A DNA stretch of 64,000 bases. It comes from Rosistilla ulvae. GTDB taxonomy: Bacteria; Planctomycetota; Planctomycetia; Pirellulales; Pirellulaceae. Location: contig NZ_CP036261.1 of assembly GCF_007741475.1 (NCBI RefSeq), positions 1,674,001 through 1,738,000 on the forward strand, in the 5' to 3' direction. Shown here piece by piece: positions 52,756-62,463 of the stretch. The notes under the pieces were generated by a model, which was not told where the DNA came from, did no database searches, and was given only the letters and a program-made list of their open reading frames with translations. The position numbers were made by a program, and so were the translations under genes. Each line of letters begins with the position of its first letter. The first letter of the stretch is position 1.

Positions 52756-54978
52756 TTACAGCGATTCGATGACCGAGTTGAACGTTGCGCTAGGCCGCAT
52801 CGCGTTGCTCAGCTTTTCTGGATTGGGCTGATAGTAGCCGCCCAAATCGACAGGTTGGCCTTGAGCATCGCTGAGTTCGGCGACGATCTTCGCTTCCTGA
52901 TCGGCCAACTGGCTAGCGACGGCTGCAAATCGTTGTTGCAGTTCGGCGTCTTGCGTTTGCGCGGCCAGTGCCTGAGCCCAATAGAGCGTCAGATAGAAGT
53001 GGCTGCCACGGTTGTCGATCTCTTTAACTTTTCGCGACGGCGACTTGTCGTTGTCCAGGAATGTTCCCGTCGCGGTGTTCAGTGTTTCCGCCAGAACCAA
53101 GGCTTTCTTGTTGCCCGTCTTGGTCCCCAGATCTTCCAGCGAGACAGCCAATGCCAAGAATTCGCCTAACGAATCCCACCGCAGGTGCCCCTCTTCGACA
53201 AATTGCTGAACATGTTTGGGAGCCGATCCGCCAGCACCGGTTTCGAACAGGCCACCGCCGGCCAGCAGTGGTACGATCGAAAGCATCTTGGCGCTGGTTC
53301 CCAGTTCGAGAATCGGGAACAGATCGGTCAGGTAATCTCGCAACACGTTACCGGTGACCGAGATCGTGTCCTTGCCTTCCTTCGCCCGTTGGCAGGCGTG
53401 CAGAGTGGCTTCGACAGGTGGCATGATCTGGATGTCCAAGCCCGCGGTATCATGTTCGGGCAGGTAATTGTTCACCTTGGCGATCAGGTTGGCGTCGTGA
53501 GCGCGGTTGGCATCCAACCAGAAGACGGCGGTCGCGCCGGTCGCTCGGGCGCGGGTGACGGCCAGTTTGACCCAGTCGCGGATTGGCGCGTCTTTGGTTT
53601 GGCACATCCGCCAGACGTCGCCGGCGGCAACTTCGTGTTGCATCAGCGTCTCGCCCTGCCCGTCGACGACGCGGACGGTTCCATCGGCTGGGATTTCAAA
53701 GGTCTTATCGTGCGACCCGTACTCTTCGGCCTTCTGTGCCATCAGGCCGACATTCGCGACGCTGCCCATCGTGGTCACGTCGAACGCGCCGTTCTTTTTG
53801 CAGAAGTCGATCGTCGCTTGGTAAACGCCCGCGTAGCAGCGGTCGGGGATGACAGCTTTCATGTCGTGCAACTTGCCATCGGGGCCCCACATCCGGCCCG
53901 AGGTGCGAATCGCGGCGGGCATCGATGCGTCGATGATCACGTCGCTAGGGACGTGCAGGTTGGTGATCCCTTTGTCCGAATCGACCATCGCCAATTCGGG
54001 ACGCTTTTCCATTTCGGCGGCGATGGCGGCTTTGATTTCAGCCTGTTTCGCTTCGTCGAGTTTACCGAGCTTTGCGTACAGATCGCCCAGGCCGTTGTTC
54101 GGGTTGAAGCCGATTTCTTCGAGCTCCGCAGAATACTTTTCGATCACGTCGCTGAAGAAGACGCGGACGGCGTGTCCGAAGATGATCGGGTCGGAGACCT
54201 TCATCATCGTCGCTTTCATGTGCAGCGAGAACAGGACGTTGTTCTGGTGAGCGTCTTCGATTTCTTTGGCGAAGAAGGCTTGCAGTTTGCTGCGGCTGAT
54301 TCGCGATCCGTCGATGATCTCGCCGGCTTGAATCGGGAAGTCCTTTTTCAGCACAGTCACCGAACCATCGGCTGCGACCAGTTCGATCCGAACGGTGCCG
54401 GCGGCGGCCATTTCATGAGATAGTTCGCTGCCGTAGAAGTCACCGTCGTCCATCGACGCCACGTGCGACTTGGAATCGGCTGACCAAGCGCCCATCGAGT
54501 GTGGGTTCTTCCGGGCGTACTGCTTTACTGGAGCGGCGACGCGGCGGTCGGAGTTGCCTTCGCGAAGGACGGGATTAACGGCGCTGCCAAGCACCTTGGC
54601 GTAGCGGTCGCGAATCTCTTGCTCGGCATCGGTTTTCGGTTCGGCCGGGAAGTTGGGCAGTTCGTAACCGTGCTGTTGCAGTTCGCTGATCGCGGCGTTC
54701 AATTGCGGGATCGAAGCGCTGACGTTGGGCAGTTTGATGATGTTCGCTTCGGGAGTCTTGGCGAGTTCGCCGAGTTCCGCTAAGGCATCGGTCTGCTGTT
54801 GGTTGGCGGGCAGGCGGTCGGAGAAGTTCGCCAAGATGCGGCCGGCTAGCGAGATATCTTTTGTTTCGACATCGATCCCCGCTGCGGTTGCAAACGCGCG
54901 GATGATCGGCAGCAAAGAACCTGTGGCCAGGGCGGGAGCTTCGTCGGTTTGCGTGTAAATGATCTTTGCTTGGGCCAT
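52756..54978 (-). CDS. icd: Monomeric NADP-dependent isocitrate dehydrogenase
   Basis: TCA-cycle enzyme converting isocitrate to 2-oxoglutarate with NADP+. The 740-residue size and sequence identify the monomeric type (Icd2), not the dimeric ~415-residue form. Signature blocks include [95 protein letters not shown] and [16 protein letters not shown]. The length is normal. Start ATG 54976-54978. Directly upstream of lpxK. Confidence 0.97.
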   Translation of the reverse strand: MAQAKIIYTQTDEAPALATGSLLPIIRAFATAAGIDVETKDISLAGRILANFSDRLPANQQQTDALAELGELAKTPEANIIKLPNVSASIPQLNAAISELQQHGYELPNFPAEPKTDAEQEIRDRYAKVLGSAVNPVLREGNSDRRVAAPVKQYARKNPHSMGAWSADSKSHVASMDDGDFYGSELSHEMAAAGTVRIELVAADGSVTVLKKDFPIQAGEIIDGSRISRSKLQAFFAKEIEDAHQNNVLFSLHMKATMMKVSDPIIFGHAVRVFFSDVIEKYSAELEEIGFNPNNGLGDLYAKLGKLDEAKQAEIKAAIAAEMEKRPELAMVDSDKGITNLHVPSDVIIDASMPAAIRTSGRMWGPDGKLHDMKAVIPDRCYAGVYQATIDFCKKNGAFDVTTMGSVANVGLMAQKAEEYGSHDKTFEIPADGTVRVVDGQGETLMQHEVAAGDVWRMCQTKDAPIRDWVKLAVTRARATGATAVFWLDANRAHDANLIAKVNNYLPEHDTAGLDIQIMPPVEATLHACQRAKEGKDTISVTGNVLRDYLTDLFPILELGTSAKMLSIVPLLAGGGLFETGAGGSAPKHVQQFVEEGHLRWDSLGEFLALAVSLEDLGTKTGNKKALVLAETLNTATGTFLDNDKSPSRKVKEIDNRGSHFYLTLYWAQALAAQTQDAELQQRFAAVASQLADQEAKIVAELSDAQGQPVDLGGYYQPNPEKLSNAMRPSATFNSVIESL

Positions 54979-55388
54979 GGATGTTCCTTTGGATGTCGGG
55001 CTACGGCAAACGCCGTAGTGACCGTTCTGAATAACGTTGGGTGAGTTGTCGTTGGAGGCGAATGGGGACGCAGTTCCTCCGCGGCAAGGGAGGGGCCACG
55101 CGTCGAACCCGCAATCGGCATCCGACGCGATTGTAACGGGGAAAGGTCAGCCGATGTAGCCGCCACGTTCCTCCGGGGACGACTTGTCGCAGGGCGAAAC
55201 CGAACTGCCAAGCTGCGGAATCGCCGATGTTTGTCGATCCGATGACCCAACGTGTCACGCCGGCGAGCGACACTGCGGACGTTGTCATCACGCGTCGGCG
55301 TCGGCTGGCGAACTGCCAATCTTGGCAGCCGCTGCCGGACACGCCGCCGGTTAAAAACATTGGACGATTCGACAGGGAGGCTTCCGCA
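54979..55388. other. Divergent intergenic region with a CTACGGC hairpin
   Basis: 410 bases between icd (minus) and the helicase-like gene (plus). CTACGGC (55001-55007), loop AAAC, GCCGTAG (55012-55018) form a perfect small hairpin inside the icd leader. An open frame from 55227 is continuous with the helicase gene, but its start region lacks homology, so I treat it as non-coding. Confidence 0.5.
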
Positions 55389-56609
55389 ATGGTTCTTGAT
55401 TCCGCGTTTTCGACAGTTTCGCATTGCCAAAACCAAGTCACATCGTGCGGCTTGGGATTAGCCGATAACTTTGCTCCCGCTGCGGCTGCCGCCGAAGTGC
55501 TGGCTGCGGCTCGAGTCGAACCTCGGGCGTATCAGCGGCGGATGGTCGTCGCGGCACTGCAGATGATTGCTGGTCGGCAGCGGTCGTCCGACGGGCACTT
55601 GGCTCCGGCGGCGGGGCGTGTTTTGGTGGAGAGTCCCGTTGGCAGCGGCAAGACGGTGATCGGACTGGCAATTGCCAGCGCGCTTCAGCGTGCGACCGGA
55701 TGCCGCGTCGGCTGGGCTGCGATGCGGAGGAACTCGTTGGCCCGCGTGGCTGCGGAAAACGCGACGCGGCACTTTAACCTGGATCTGCAGACGATCAGCA
55801 TGTTCGACAAATCGCCGGCAGACGTCGACCTGTTGGTTGTCGATGAAGTCGCCTGCGGTGGAACGGCGCAGATCGAGCGGCTGCACCGAAAATTGCATCC
55901 CCGTTGGACCCTGGGGCTGGCGGCAAACAGCGATCCGATCAAGTCCTGTTTCGACCGCGTGATCCGCGACGCGGGCGTATCGCAATTGATCGCCGATGGG
56001 CATTTGAGTCCGTACCGGCATTACACGCTTGACGAATATACGCCGGCGGTGGTTGCGAAGCTGTTGATGGAAGATCCCGATCGATGGGGCCAGTCGTTAG
56101 CGTTTTTCCAACGCCGACAGCAGGGCCTCGCCTGTGCGGGGCTGTTGCAGGAACAGGGAATCGCTTGCGAGCTGTTGGGGACCGGGGCGCATCGGGAGCG
56201 GCAGTTGGACGCGTTTGAACGAGGCAATGTGCGTATTTTGATCAGCACCGCTGCGGTGCCCGAATCGATCGATTGTCCCGAGCTGAAAACTGTCTTCTGT
56301 CGTCCGGCGGGGCGCAGCAGCATGTTGGACATGGCGGGGCCGGTGTTTAACAAGTCGGTTGGTCAGCCGATCAAGCAGGTCGTGCAGTGTCGGCAGGCGG
56401 CTTGGCCCATGTGGAAGAGTATTCCGGCGGATGAGCAATTTGTAGGTGTTCAGGGTGGTTGGCGAAGCGTGGTGGTGAATCGGCAGCTGGCGAAAATCGT
56501 TGCTCCATCGGATCCGCTTCGGTTGGCGTCGGAGTTCCCACGGCAGGATGTTTTCCTTGGGAGGGAGCGGTTGCGGTGTGCCAACGCGAGTCGCAGCGTC
56601 AGGTTTTAG
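55389..56609 (+). CDS. Degenerate superfamily 2 helicase-like ATPase
   Basis: 406 residues from ATG 55389, which has AGGGAGG upstream. SF2 motifs: Q/R-motif PRAYQR (45-50), Walker A SPVGSGKT (82-89), Walker B LLVVDEVA (148-155), a motif III position reading GLAANSDP, then a second RecA-like lobe with ISTAAVPESIDCPELKTVF. Motif VI, normally GRxxR, reads GRSSMLDMAGP with Pro where the arginine finger should be. ATP binding is likely, coupled unwinding doubtful. The N-terminus and C-terminus match nothing known. No nuclease or methylase gene is adjacent. Confidence 0.8.
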   Translation: MVLDSAFSTVSHCQNQVTSCGLGLADNFAPAAAAAEVLAAARVEPRAYQRRMVVAALQMIAGRQRSSDGHLAPAAGRVLVESPVGSGKTVIGLAIASALQRATGCRVGWAAMRRNSLARVAAENATRHFNLDLQTISMFDKSPADVDLLVVDEVACGGTAQIERLHRKLHPRWTLGLAANSDPIKSCFDRVIRDAGVSQLIADGHLSPYRHYTLDEYTPAVVAKLLMEDPDRWGQSLAFFQRRQQGLACAGLLQEQGIACELLGTGAHRERQLDAFERGNVRILISTAAVPESIDCPELKTVFCRPAGRSSMLDMAGPVFNKSVGQPIKQVVQCRQAAWPMWKSIPADEQFVGVQGGWRSVVVNRQLAKIVAPSDPLRLASEFPRQDVFLGRERLRCANASRSVRF

Positions 56610-56819
56610 GGTGCGTCAATTTAGCATCGAGCCGCTTTTTGATAGCACACCGCCGCGGCTGACCTTGCATCGTGGGAAGCAGTTGGGCTATTGAAGCAGG
56701 TTGTGGTTGGGATGCTGCGCGTTCGCTTCGTTTTTGGTGCCTTGGTCGTACTGGAAAGCAGGCTGCGTCTGCGGCTTGGATCGACATCCGTCGTTTGACA
56801 GAAAACAAAGGTCGCAGAT

Positions 56820-57215
56820 ATGTTCGGGCTCACTTTGAGATACGCAACCGTAGGGATTCTGACTTTAATGACGCAGCATGTCTTTGCCCAAATTACCCCC
56901 ACACGAACGACTGCTGGAACCGCACAGTCGGTCGTTCGCTTAGAAGACCAATTGATCAACGGCTTGCGGGCCACGCGCGAAGAACAGCAAGCGTTTTTGA
57001 AAAGCGTTGTCGTGCTCAGCGAGCAGGGAAAGTTAGACAAGCGATTGATCAACGCGATCTACGTTTGGTCTCGCCGACGCCAGCCGCTCTATCCGTTCCC
57101 CTTCTTTGAACGGGGGCTTCGGATCGAAGCACAGAAGCGTGGGATCGCTTTGCCCGTCGTCAATCTCGTGCAGCGAGTTGGTGGCGTTACGCCACCATTA
57201 AGTATGGCTCGCTAG
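56820..57215 (+). CDS. Small secreted hypothetical protein
   Basis: Not recognised. 131 residues with an N-terminal signal peptide (YATVGILTLMTQHVFA). The mature protein is basic and helical: LEDQLINGLRATREEQQAFL, QGKLDKRLINAIYVWSRRR and PFFERGLRIEAQKRGI. ATG 56820 is preceded by AAAGGT at suitable spacing. It lies upstream of ruvA on the same strand with 169 bp between. The layout resembles small planctomycete-specific exported proteins. Confidence 0.75.
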   Translation: MFGLTLRYATVGILTLMTQHVFAQITPTRTTAGTAQSVVRLEDQLINGLRATREEQQAFLKSVVVLSEQGKLDKRLINAIYVWSRRRQPLYPFPFFERGLRIEAQKRGIALPVVNLVQRVGGVTPPLSMAR

Positions 57216-57384
57216 CGTGAAACGCGGACAGCTGGCGTGAATCGGGCGTTGGCGATAGATTGTCCAGGCACTGTTGTGTGCGGGGGACAGATGCCGGTCT
57301 GGCTTTTTCAGAGGCCTGTGACGGCGGAGCGACGCCAACATTCACCGCTGCCTAATTGTCGAACGTTGAAGGAAGCGATCCACT

Positions 57385-58014
57385 TTGATCACAAAGATTA
57401 CCGGAAAACTGGCGTCACTGAGCGAAGAGTCGGCGATCTTGGATATTCCGCCGTTCGAGTACGAGGTCTTTATTCCCGATTTCACGCGGCGTCAGTTGCA
57501 GGGGAAAATCGGCACGAACATTTCGCTGCATACGTTGAACTACATCGACGGCAATGCGGCTCAGGGCGGTCGGCTGTCACCTCGCCTGGTCGGATTTGTC
57601 GCCACAGTGGAGAAACAGTTTTTCGAACTGTTCTGCAGCGTCGATGGGGTTGGCGTCAAAAAAGCGTTGCGTGCGATGGTCCGCCCTGTCAAAGAGATGG
57701 CGGTGATGATCGAGCAGCAGGACGCCAAGGGGCTGTCGAGTTTGCCAGGGATCGGCCCGGCGACCGCAGAGCGCGTGATCGCCAAACTGCGTCGCAAGAT
57801 GCCTCGGTTCGCCTTGTTGGTCGGTCGCGATGCGACTCCAGAGGACGGAGAGGGGCAATCGGATGTCGTTCGCGACACGTTTGATGCTCTGTTAGCACTG
57901 GGCCATGGTGAAGCTGACGCTCGCCAATTGATTGACGATGCGATGGCAACAAAAAAGAAGTTCAAGGATACCGAGTCGCTGCTGACCGCGATCTACCAGA
58001 AGAGCACGCAATAA
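57385..58014 (+). CDS. ruvA: Holliday junction DNA helicase subunit RuvA
   Basis: Binds Holliday junctions and loads RuvB for branch migration. 209 residues. N-terminal OB domain ([20 protein letters not shown]), two helix-hairpin-helix motifs ([15 protein letters not shown] and [20 protein letters not shown]), then a linker and the C-terminal RuvB-binding domain ([20 protein letters not shown]). The start is TTG (57385-57387) with AAGGAAG upstream. ruvB and ruvC are not in the window. Confidence 0.96.
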   Translation: MITKITGKLASLSEESAILDIPPFEYEVFIPDFTRRQLQGKIGTNISLHTLNYIDGNAAQGGRLSPRLVGFVATVEKQFFELFCSVDGVGVKKALRAMVRPVKEMAVMIEQQDAKGLSSLPGIGPATAERVIAKLRRKMPRFALLVGRDATPEDGEGQSDVVRDTFDALLALGHGEADARQLIDDAMATKKKFKDTESLLTAIYQKSTQ

Positions 58015-58157
58015 TTGGGCCCAGCAAGCGATAGCTGTGCAGGCCGTGGTCCCAATGCTTCACCGCGAGCCCTCTTCATCATTTGAGTGCTTCGGATCAG
58101 TCGGTCTGTAAACGCTGTCGCCGCGGAGCATCGGCGGCCACGATCTCGGACCAGTCG

Positions 58158-58733
58158 CTATTCGTCTGAAGTTTTGGCTTGAAACTGCTCGAGTGCTTCG
58201 TCGGTGCTAACGACACTTGCGTAACCGAATGCGAGGGCGGCCATGAAGGCTCCATGCACTTGCTGGGAGGGGATTTTCTTGCCGAGAAATTCCAGTTCCA
58301 GTGTAGCGCAGGCGTCGTGAGCAACCGTGCATTGGTAACCAAAGTCGCTGGCCGCTCGCGTAACCGCATCGATGCACATGTGGCTCATTGCGCCGGCAAT
58401 CAATACGCTATCGACGCCGGATTTGTCCAGAATCGCTTTCAGGTCGGTGTCGCGAAAGCTGTTGATTTGCTGCTTTTTGACAACAGGTTCTCCAGACGCT
58501 GGTTGGACAGAACTGTGATGTTCCGCTCCGTGCGATCCAGGAACAAAAAACGGCGCCTCGAGCGTGGGGAATTCATGACGCACATGCACAACCAGTTCGC
58601 CACGTTCTCGAAACGCAGAGAGCAAACGGCTTGCATTGGCCGCAACCGTTTCCACTTGGTCGAGTTCCCATTTGCCGTCGGGAAAGTAATCGTTTTGCAG
58701 GTCGACCAGAATCAATGCTGTTCGTTGCGTCAT
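58158..58733 (-). CDS. Isochorismatase-family cysteine hydrolase
   Basis: 191 residues. The Asp-Lys-Cys catalytic set of the family is visible: D11 in LILVDLQNDYF, a Lys at 86/87 in PVVKKQQINSF, and C120 in GAMSHMCIDAVTR. The non-prolyl cis bond region GAMSHMC is canonical. Related enzymes hydrolyse amides such as nicotinamide, N-carbamoylsarcosine or streptothricin; the substrate here is unknown. The ATG at 58731-58733 was chosen as it starts directly before the first strand. Divergent from the PQQ-repeat gene. Confidence 0.93.
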   Translation of the reverse strand: MTQRTALILVDLQNDYFPDGKWELDQVETVAANASRLLSAFRERGELVVHVRHEFPTLEAPFFVPGSHGAEHHSSVQPASGEPVVKKQQINSFRDTDLKAILDKSGVDSVLIAGAMSHMCIDAVTRAASDFGYQCTVAHDACATLELEFLGKKIPSQQVHGAFMAALAFGYASVVSTDEALEQFQAKTSDE

Positions 58734-59222
58734 ATCTTTATTCCGTCCTATTTGTTTTAAATTTAGTCGCACAAATTAAATCGTTCAGCGAACCTCTCCG
58801 CCGCCTCGCTCCAGCCTCACCGCGAAGCGTGGGGCCAGCCGCTGCAGTTGCCGTTCACTTGGCCGATCTCATCCGTGACACTATCGCAATGATCTAATTC
58901 AATAGGCTATGCGTTTGGGTTCAGCGGTTGCAAGCCCTGCAGCCAGCAGCACCGTACAGAATGCGTAGAGGTCGCAAGCGTCTTTTGATTCGATCTGTAC
59001 CGTGAATAGAAGGGATGGGCTTGGAACCATCGCGATCCTGTTATTTTTGAGCCTGGGGATGCAGCATTGGTCGCAACGTCATAGCACGTCCCAACAGGAT
59101 CGATGGTCGGTTTTCAAAGGAGTGAGGATTGTGGCAATGCGACAAATGGCTGGCGGCTTGAGTATAATCATCCGACCGATTGCTTCGTTCTTCACAAGCC
59201 CCCTTCTACCTTCGAATTCATT
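58734..59222. other. Divergent intergenic region
   Basis: 489 bases between the isochorismatase-family gene (minus) and the PQQ-repeat gene (plus). It is AT-rich beside the former. One promoter candidate for the latter is listed. A short GTG-started frame at 59002 with a hydrophobic N-terminus overlaps the PQQ gene and is not considered real. Confidence 0.5.
59139..59168 (+). promoter_or_regulatory. Candidate promoter of the PQQ-repeat gene
   Basis: GCGACA (59139-59144, four of six matches to TTGACA) and a perfect TATAAT (59163-59168) are 18 bases apart, about 55 bases before the ATG. Confidence 0.45.
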
Positions 59223-60560
59223 ATGCAAAAGCCTCTCTTGTTTCGCAGTTTGGTCGTATTTGCTGTCGTGACTTTCGCGATCGCTGGTGTTCATGCCGAC
59301 GATTGGTCTCAGTTCCGTGGCTCCAGCGGTAACGGGATCGCAAACGTGTCGCAGTCGCCGACGCGGTGGAGTGAGACGGAGAACGTCGTTTGGAAAACTC
59401 CCATCGCCGGAAAGGGATGGTCCTCGCCGGTGGTTGCCGATGGCAAGGTTTGGCTGACCACCGCGATCGAAGAGCGTGCCACCGAAGAGGAGCGGATCGC
59501 GACGCTGGAGCGGTTGATCGACAATCCACGAAGATTTGGGGAGTTCCGTTTGGCGAAGTCGATCACGCTGCGATTGATCGCAATCGATATGGCGACCGGA
59601 ACGCAGCAATTGGAGATCGATCTGGTCCACTTAGACGAACCCGATCCGATTCACACGATTAACAGTTATGCATCACCGACACCGGTGATCGATGGCGACA
59701 ATATCTACTGTCACTTTGGAACGTTTGGCACGATTTGCGTCAATCGAAAAACGGGAGCCGAGGTTTGGCGAAAGATCTTGCCGTTGGAACATGGCGTCGG
59801 CCCCGGCAGCTCTCCATTTATCTACAAGAACGCGTTGGTCTTGATCTGCGACGGAATGGATCTGCAATACGTTACCGCGTTGGACAAATCCACTGGCGAA
59901 ACGCTGTGGCGAACCGATCGTCCCCCGTTGGACGCGGCTTCGGGGGAACAGAAGAAATCGTACGATACGCCGATCGCGATCGTCGATGCTGCCGGTCGGG
60001 AACAATTGATTTGTATGGGATCGCAGTGGTTGGTGGCATACGACCCGACCGATGGTAGCGAGATCTGGAAGGTACGCCACGGCAAAGGGTTTTCGGTTGT
60101 GCCGCGTCCCGTTTACGGCGACGGAACCGTCTTCATTTCGACCGGATTTGGAAAGCCGCAGTTGTGGGCGATCCGAGTCGATGGCAGCGGTGACGTCACC
60201 GATACGCATGTCGCGTGGATCGAAAAGAAAGGGATCCCCGCCAAGCCTTCGCCGCTGTTGATCGATGGCGAGTTGTACGTGATCAGCGACGATGGGATCG
60301 CCAGTTGCTTCGATGCCGCCAGCGGCGAATTGGTATGGAAGGAGCGTGTTGGTGGCAAATATTCAGCGTCTCCACTGATGGCCGCAGGCAAGATCTATCT
60401 GTGCAGTCACGAGGGAAAGGTCACTGTCTTGAAACCGGGCCGGAAATATTCGGAGCTGGCTGAAAATCAGCTCGACGGGCAACTGATGGCCTCTCCCGCA
60501 GCGCTCGGCGATTATCTGCTGATTCGGTCCGACAAGGCGCTCTACCGCATCGCCGAATAA
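59223..60560 (+). CDS. Secreted PQQ-like beta-propeller protein
   Basis: 445 residues. Signal peptide (LLFRSLVVFAVVTFAIAGVHA), then the common planctomycete opening DDWSQFRGSSGNGIA and repeated propeller blades: VWKTPIAGKGWSSPVVADGK, TPVIDGDNIYCHFGTFGTIC, VTALDKSTGETLWRTDRP, SCFDAASGELVWKERVGGK and APLMAAGKIYLC-like SPLMAAGKIYLCSHEGKVTV. Such proteins resemble BamB/PQQ dehydrogenase propellers but usually lack PQQ-binding residues; a scaffold role is likely. ATG 59223 gives a proper signal peptide. Confidence 0.92.
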   Translation: MQKPLLFRSLVVFAVVTFAIAGVHADDWSQFRGSSGNGIANVSQSPTRWSETENVVWKTPIAGKGWSSPVVADGKVWLTTAIEERATEEERIATLERLIDNPRRFGEFRLAKSITLRLIAIDMATGTQQLEIDLVHLDEPDPIHTINSYASPTPVIDGDNIYCHFGTFGTICVNRKTGAEVWRKILPLEHGVGPGSSPFIYKNALVLICDGMDLQYVTALDKSTGETLWRTDRPPLDAASGEQKKSYDTPIAIVDAAGREQLICMGSQWLVAYDPTDGSEIWKVRHGKGFSVVPRPVYGDGTVFISTGFGKPQLWAIRVDGSGDVTDTHVAWIEKKGIPAKPSPLLIDGELYVISDDGIASCFDAASGELVWKERVGGKYSASPLMAAGKIYLCSHEGKVTVLKPGRKYSELAENQLDGQLMASPAALGDYLLIRSDKALYRIAE

Positions 60561-60613
60561 GTTTGCCGCGCGATCAGTCTGGCAGGGACTGAGGAGCCAG
60601 CGGCGTTTGCGGT

Positions 60614-61321
60614 CTAGAACAGTTCTCGCATCGATCGCAGCGCGATCGGTTCGCGGCTGGCAAACGGTTCGCCGTAGCGGCTGCCGATCGCTTTGCCCCA
60701 GTAGGCGGCTTCGTCGCGCATGCGGTCCATAAATGTGGGTGGATCGGTGCTGCGGCCGACCACAAATTGGCTCTGATACGCTTCGATCGATTTCCGTTTC
60801 GTCTCCCATTGATCGGAGATGTCGAGAATGAAATCGGGCTGCGGGGTGAGTTTTAAATGAACGCAGTAGTAGTAAAAGATCCGCTCGGGATGATAGGGTT
60901 CGCCCGGCATCTCGGTCTTGCTGAGCTTGGCCCAAAAGCGGGCCGCTTCGACCAGCGCCGTCGCGGCGGTGTGGTCGGGGTGAGCATCTTCCCAGTAGGG
61001 CGCAAACAGCCACCGCGGCTTGGTCAAACGGAAGATTCCGGCGATCAGTTCGCGGGCTGCCAGGGTTGGTTCCAACGAGCGATTGGGGAGTCCGGCGTTA
61101 TGACGCCATGTGAGGCCAAGCGTCTCGGTCGCCGCCGCGGTTTCTTGGCGCCGCGTTTCAGGCGAACCAAAAGGGGTGGGCTCGCCCGAGGTCAGGTCCA
61201 ACACGCCGACCTTCCAGCCCTCGGACAACATCTTCAAAATGGCCCCCCCCATCCCCAGTTCGGCATCGTCGGGGTGCGGGGCGATCACCAAGGCGTCGAG
61301 TTTGGGAACGTTATCGATCAT
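60614..61321 (-). CDS. PIG-L family deacetylase (BshB1-like)
   Basis: 235-residue zinc-dependent N-acetylglucosaminyl deacetylase. Metal motif HPDDAELGMGG near the N-terminus and DAHPDHTAA in the middle are the family zinc ligands; LDLTSGEPTPFGSPETRRQE matches BshB1-type enzymes acting on GlcNAc-malate in bacillithiol synthesis, and DISDQWETKRKSIEAYQSQF is the usual C-terminal helix. No bshA or bshC is nearby, so the bacillithiol role is inference. ATG 61319-61321 was chosen since it begins just before the first strand. Confidence 0.93.
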   Translation of the reverse strand: MIDNVPKLDALVIAPHPDDAELGMGGAILKMLSEGWKVGVLDLTSGEPTPFGSPETRRQETAAATETLGLTWRHNAGLPNRSLEPTLAARELIAGIFRLTKPRWLFAPYWEDAHPDHTAATALVEAARFWAKLSKTEMPGEPYHPERIFYYYCVHLKLTPQPDFILDISDQWETKRKSIEAYQSQFVVGRSTDPPTFMDRMRDEAAYWGKAIGSRYGEPFASREPIALRSMRELF

Positions 61322-61480
61322 CAATCTGTTTCCTGGGACGGGCGGTGCAAGTCGCAGCATGTCTGAAATTTGAACGGCAGATCGGACTGCCGCCTGGAAT
61401 CATCGCGAGCGTGAGTTTAGCATAGACAACCGCTCCCCTGGAAACTGTCATATTCAAACGCGATTCGCAAGCAGGTATGG

Positions 61481-62422
61481 ATGATCGACGTTGCTTTTTC
61501 GACTGCCAAACGTTTGCAAGCGAACATGGAGAAAGTGGTCCTCGGCAAGCCCGAGGTCGTGCGATCGCTTTTGATCGCACTGCTTGCGGGAGAGCACGTC
61601 TTGTTGGACGACGTTCCGGGAGTCGGCAAGACGTTGGCTGCCAAAGCGCTCGCGCGAAGCCTGGACGGCGTCTTTACGCGTGTGCAATTCACGCCCGATC
61701 TGCTGCCCAGCGACATCGTCGGCAGCAATCTGTATCGCACCGACCTGCACGAATTTGAGTTCAATCAGGGGCCGGTTTTCGCCAACGTGGTATTGGCTGA
61801 TGAGATCAACCGAGCTCCACCCCGAACGCAGAGTGCGCTGCTGGAAGCGATGAGCGAAGGTCAGGTCTCGATCGACGGAACGACGCGGCCGCTGCCTAAA
61901 CCATTCACCGTGGTTGCGACGCAGAATCCTATCGAGTTCGAAGGGACGTACCGGTTGCCCGAAAGCCAATTGGACCGCTTTCTCTTGCGGACCAGTGTCG
62001 GATACCCGCAGCTTGATGTCGAAAGGGACGTGTTGCGTTCGCATTGCGACGGCGAACCGGTAGAACAATTGTCACCGGTGGTGTCCTGCGAAGAGGTTTT
62101 GCAGAGTCAGGAAGCTGTGCGGAAAGTTCGGTTCGAAGACTCGTTAATTTCGTACCTGCTGGCAGTCGTCGATGCAACGCGGCAGAGCGAAGATCTGCAG
62201 GTGGGAGTCAGTACGCGGGCTGCCCTTAGTTATTTCCGCGGCTGCCAGGCGCGAGCTGTCTGCATGGAACGCGACTATGTGGTTCCCGATGACATCAAAT
62301 CGCTTGCCGTTCCCGTGCTGTCGCATCGTGTGGTTCTGAAGGACACCTTTATGACCGGCGATCGCTTGCGGGCTGAACAGGTCGTCCACGAGATCTTGCA
62401 CCGCGTGACGGTTCCGGTCTGA
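61481..62422 (+). CDS. MoxR family AAA+ ATPase
   Basis: 313-residue ATPase chaperone: Walker A DVPGVGKT, Walker B VVLADEINRAPPRTQSALLEAM, sensor 1 VVATQNPIEFEGTYRLPESQ, and sensor 2 in the C-terminal lid (STRAALSYFRGCQARA). MoxR proteins normally act with DUF58 and VWA proteins encoded next door; here the next gene is convergent and unrelated, so it is a solitary MoxR. Start ATG 61481. Divergent from the PIG-L gene. Confidence 0.95.
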   Translation: MIDVAFSTAKRLQANMEKVVLGKPEVVRSLLIALLAGEHVLLDDVPGVGKTLAAKALARSLDGVFTRVQFTPDLLPSDIVGSNLYRTDLHEFEFNQGPVFANVVLADEINRAPPRTQSALLEAMSEGQVSIDGTTRPLPKPFTVVATQNPIEFEGTYRLPESQLDRFLLRTSVGYPQLDVERDVLRSHCDGEPVEQLSPVVSCEEVLQSQEAVRKVRFEDSLISYLLAVVDATRQSEDLQVGVSTRAALSYFRGCQARAVCMERDYVVPDDIKSLAVPVLSHRVVLKDTFMTGDRLRAEQVVHEILHRVTVPV

Positions 62423-62463
62423 TTCGATTCCCGCGGTTGGGAAACGTCGATTTCGGTTCGCGT

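Noticed and set aside
53185-54423. Plus-strand frame of ~400 codons opposite icd
   Set aside because: Antisense shadow; icd is conserved over its whole length.
54979-55388. N-terminal extension of the helicase-like gene from 55227
   Set aside because: The extension is Arg/Thr/Pro-rich without homology features, while ATG 55389 has a strong Shine-Dalgarno.
59002-59271. Small GTG-started frame with a hydrophobic N-terminus before the PQQ gene
   Set aside because: It overlaps the PQQ gene start and a promoter candidate, has no good ribosome site and no homology features.
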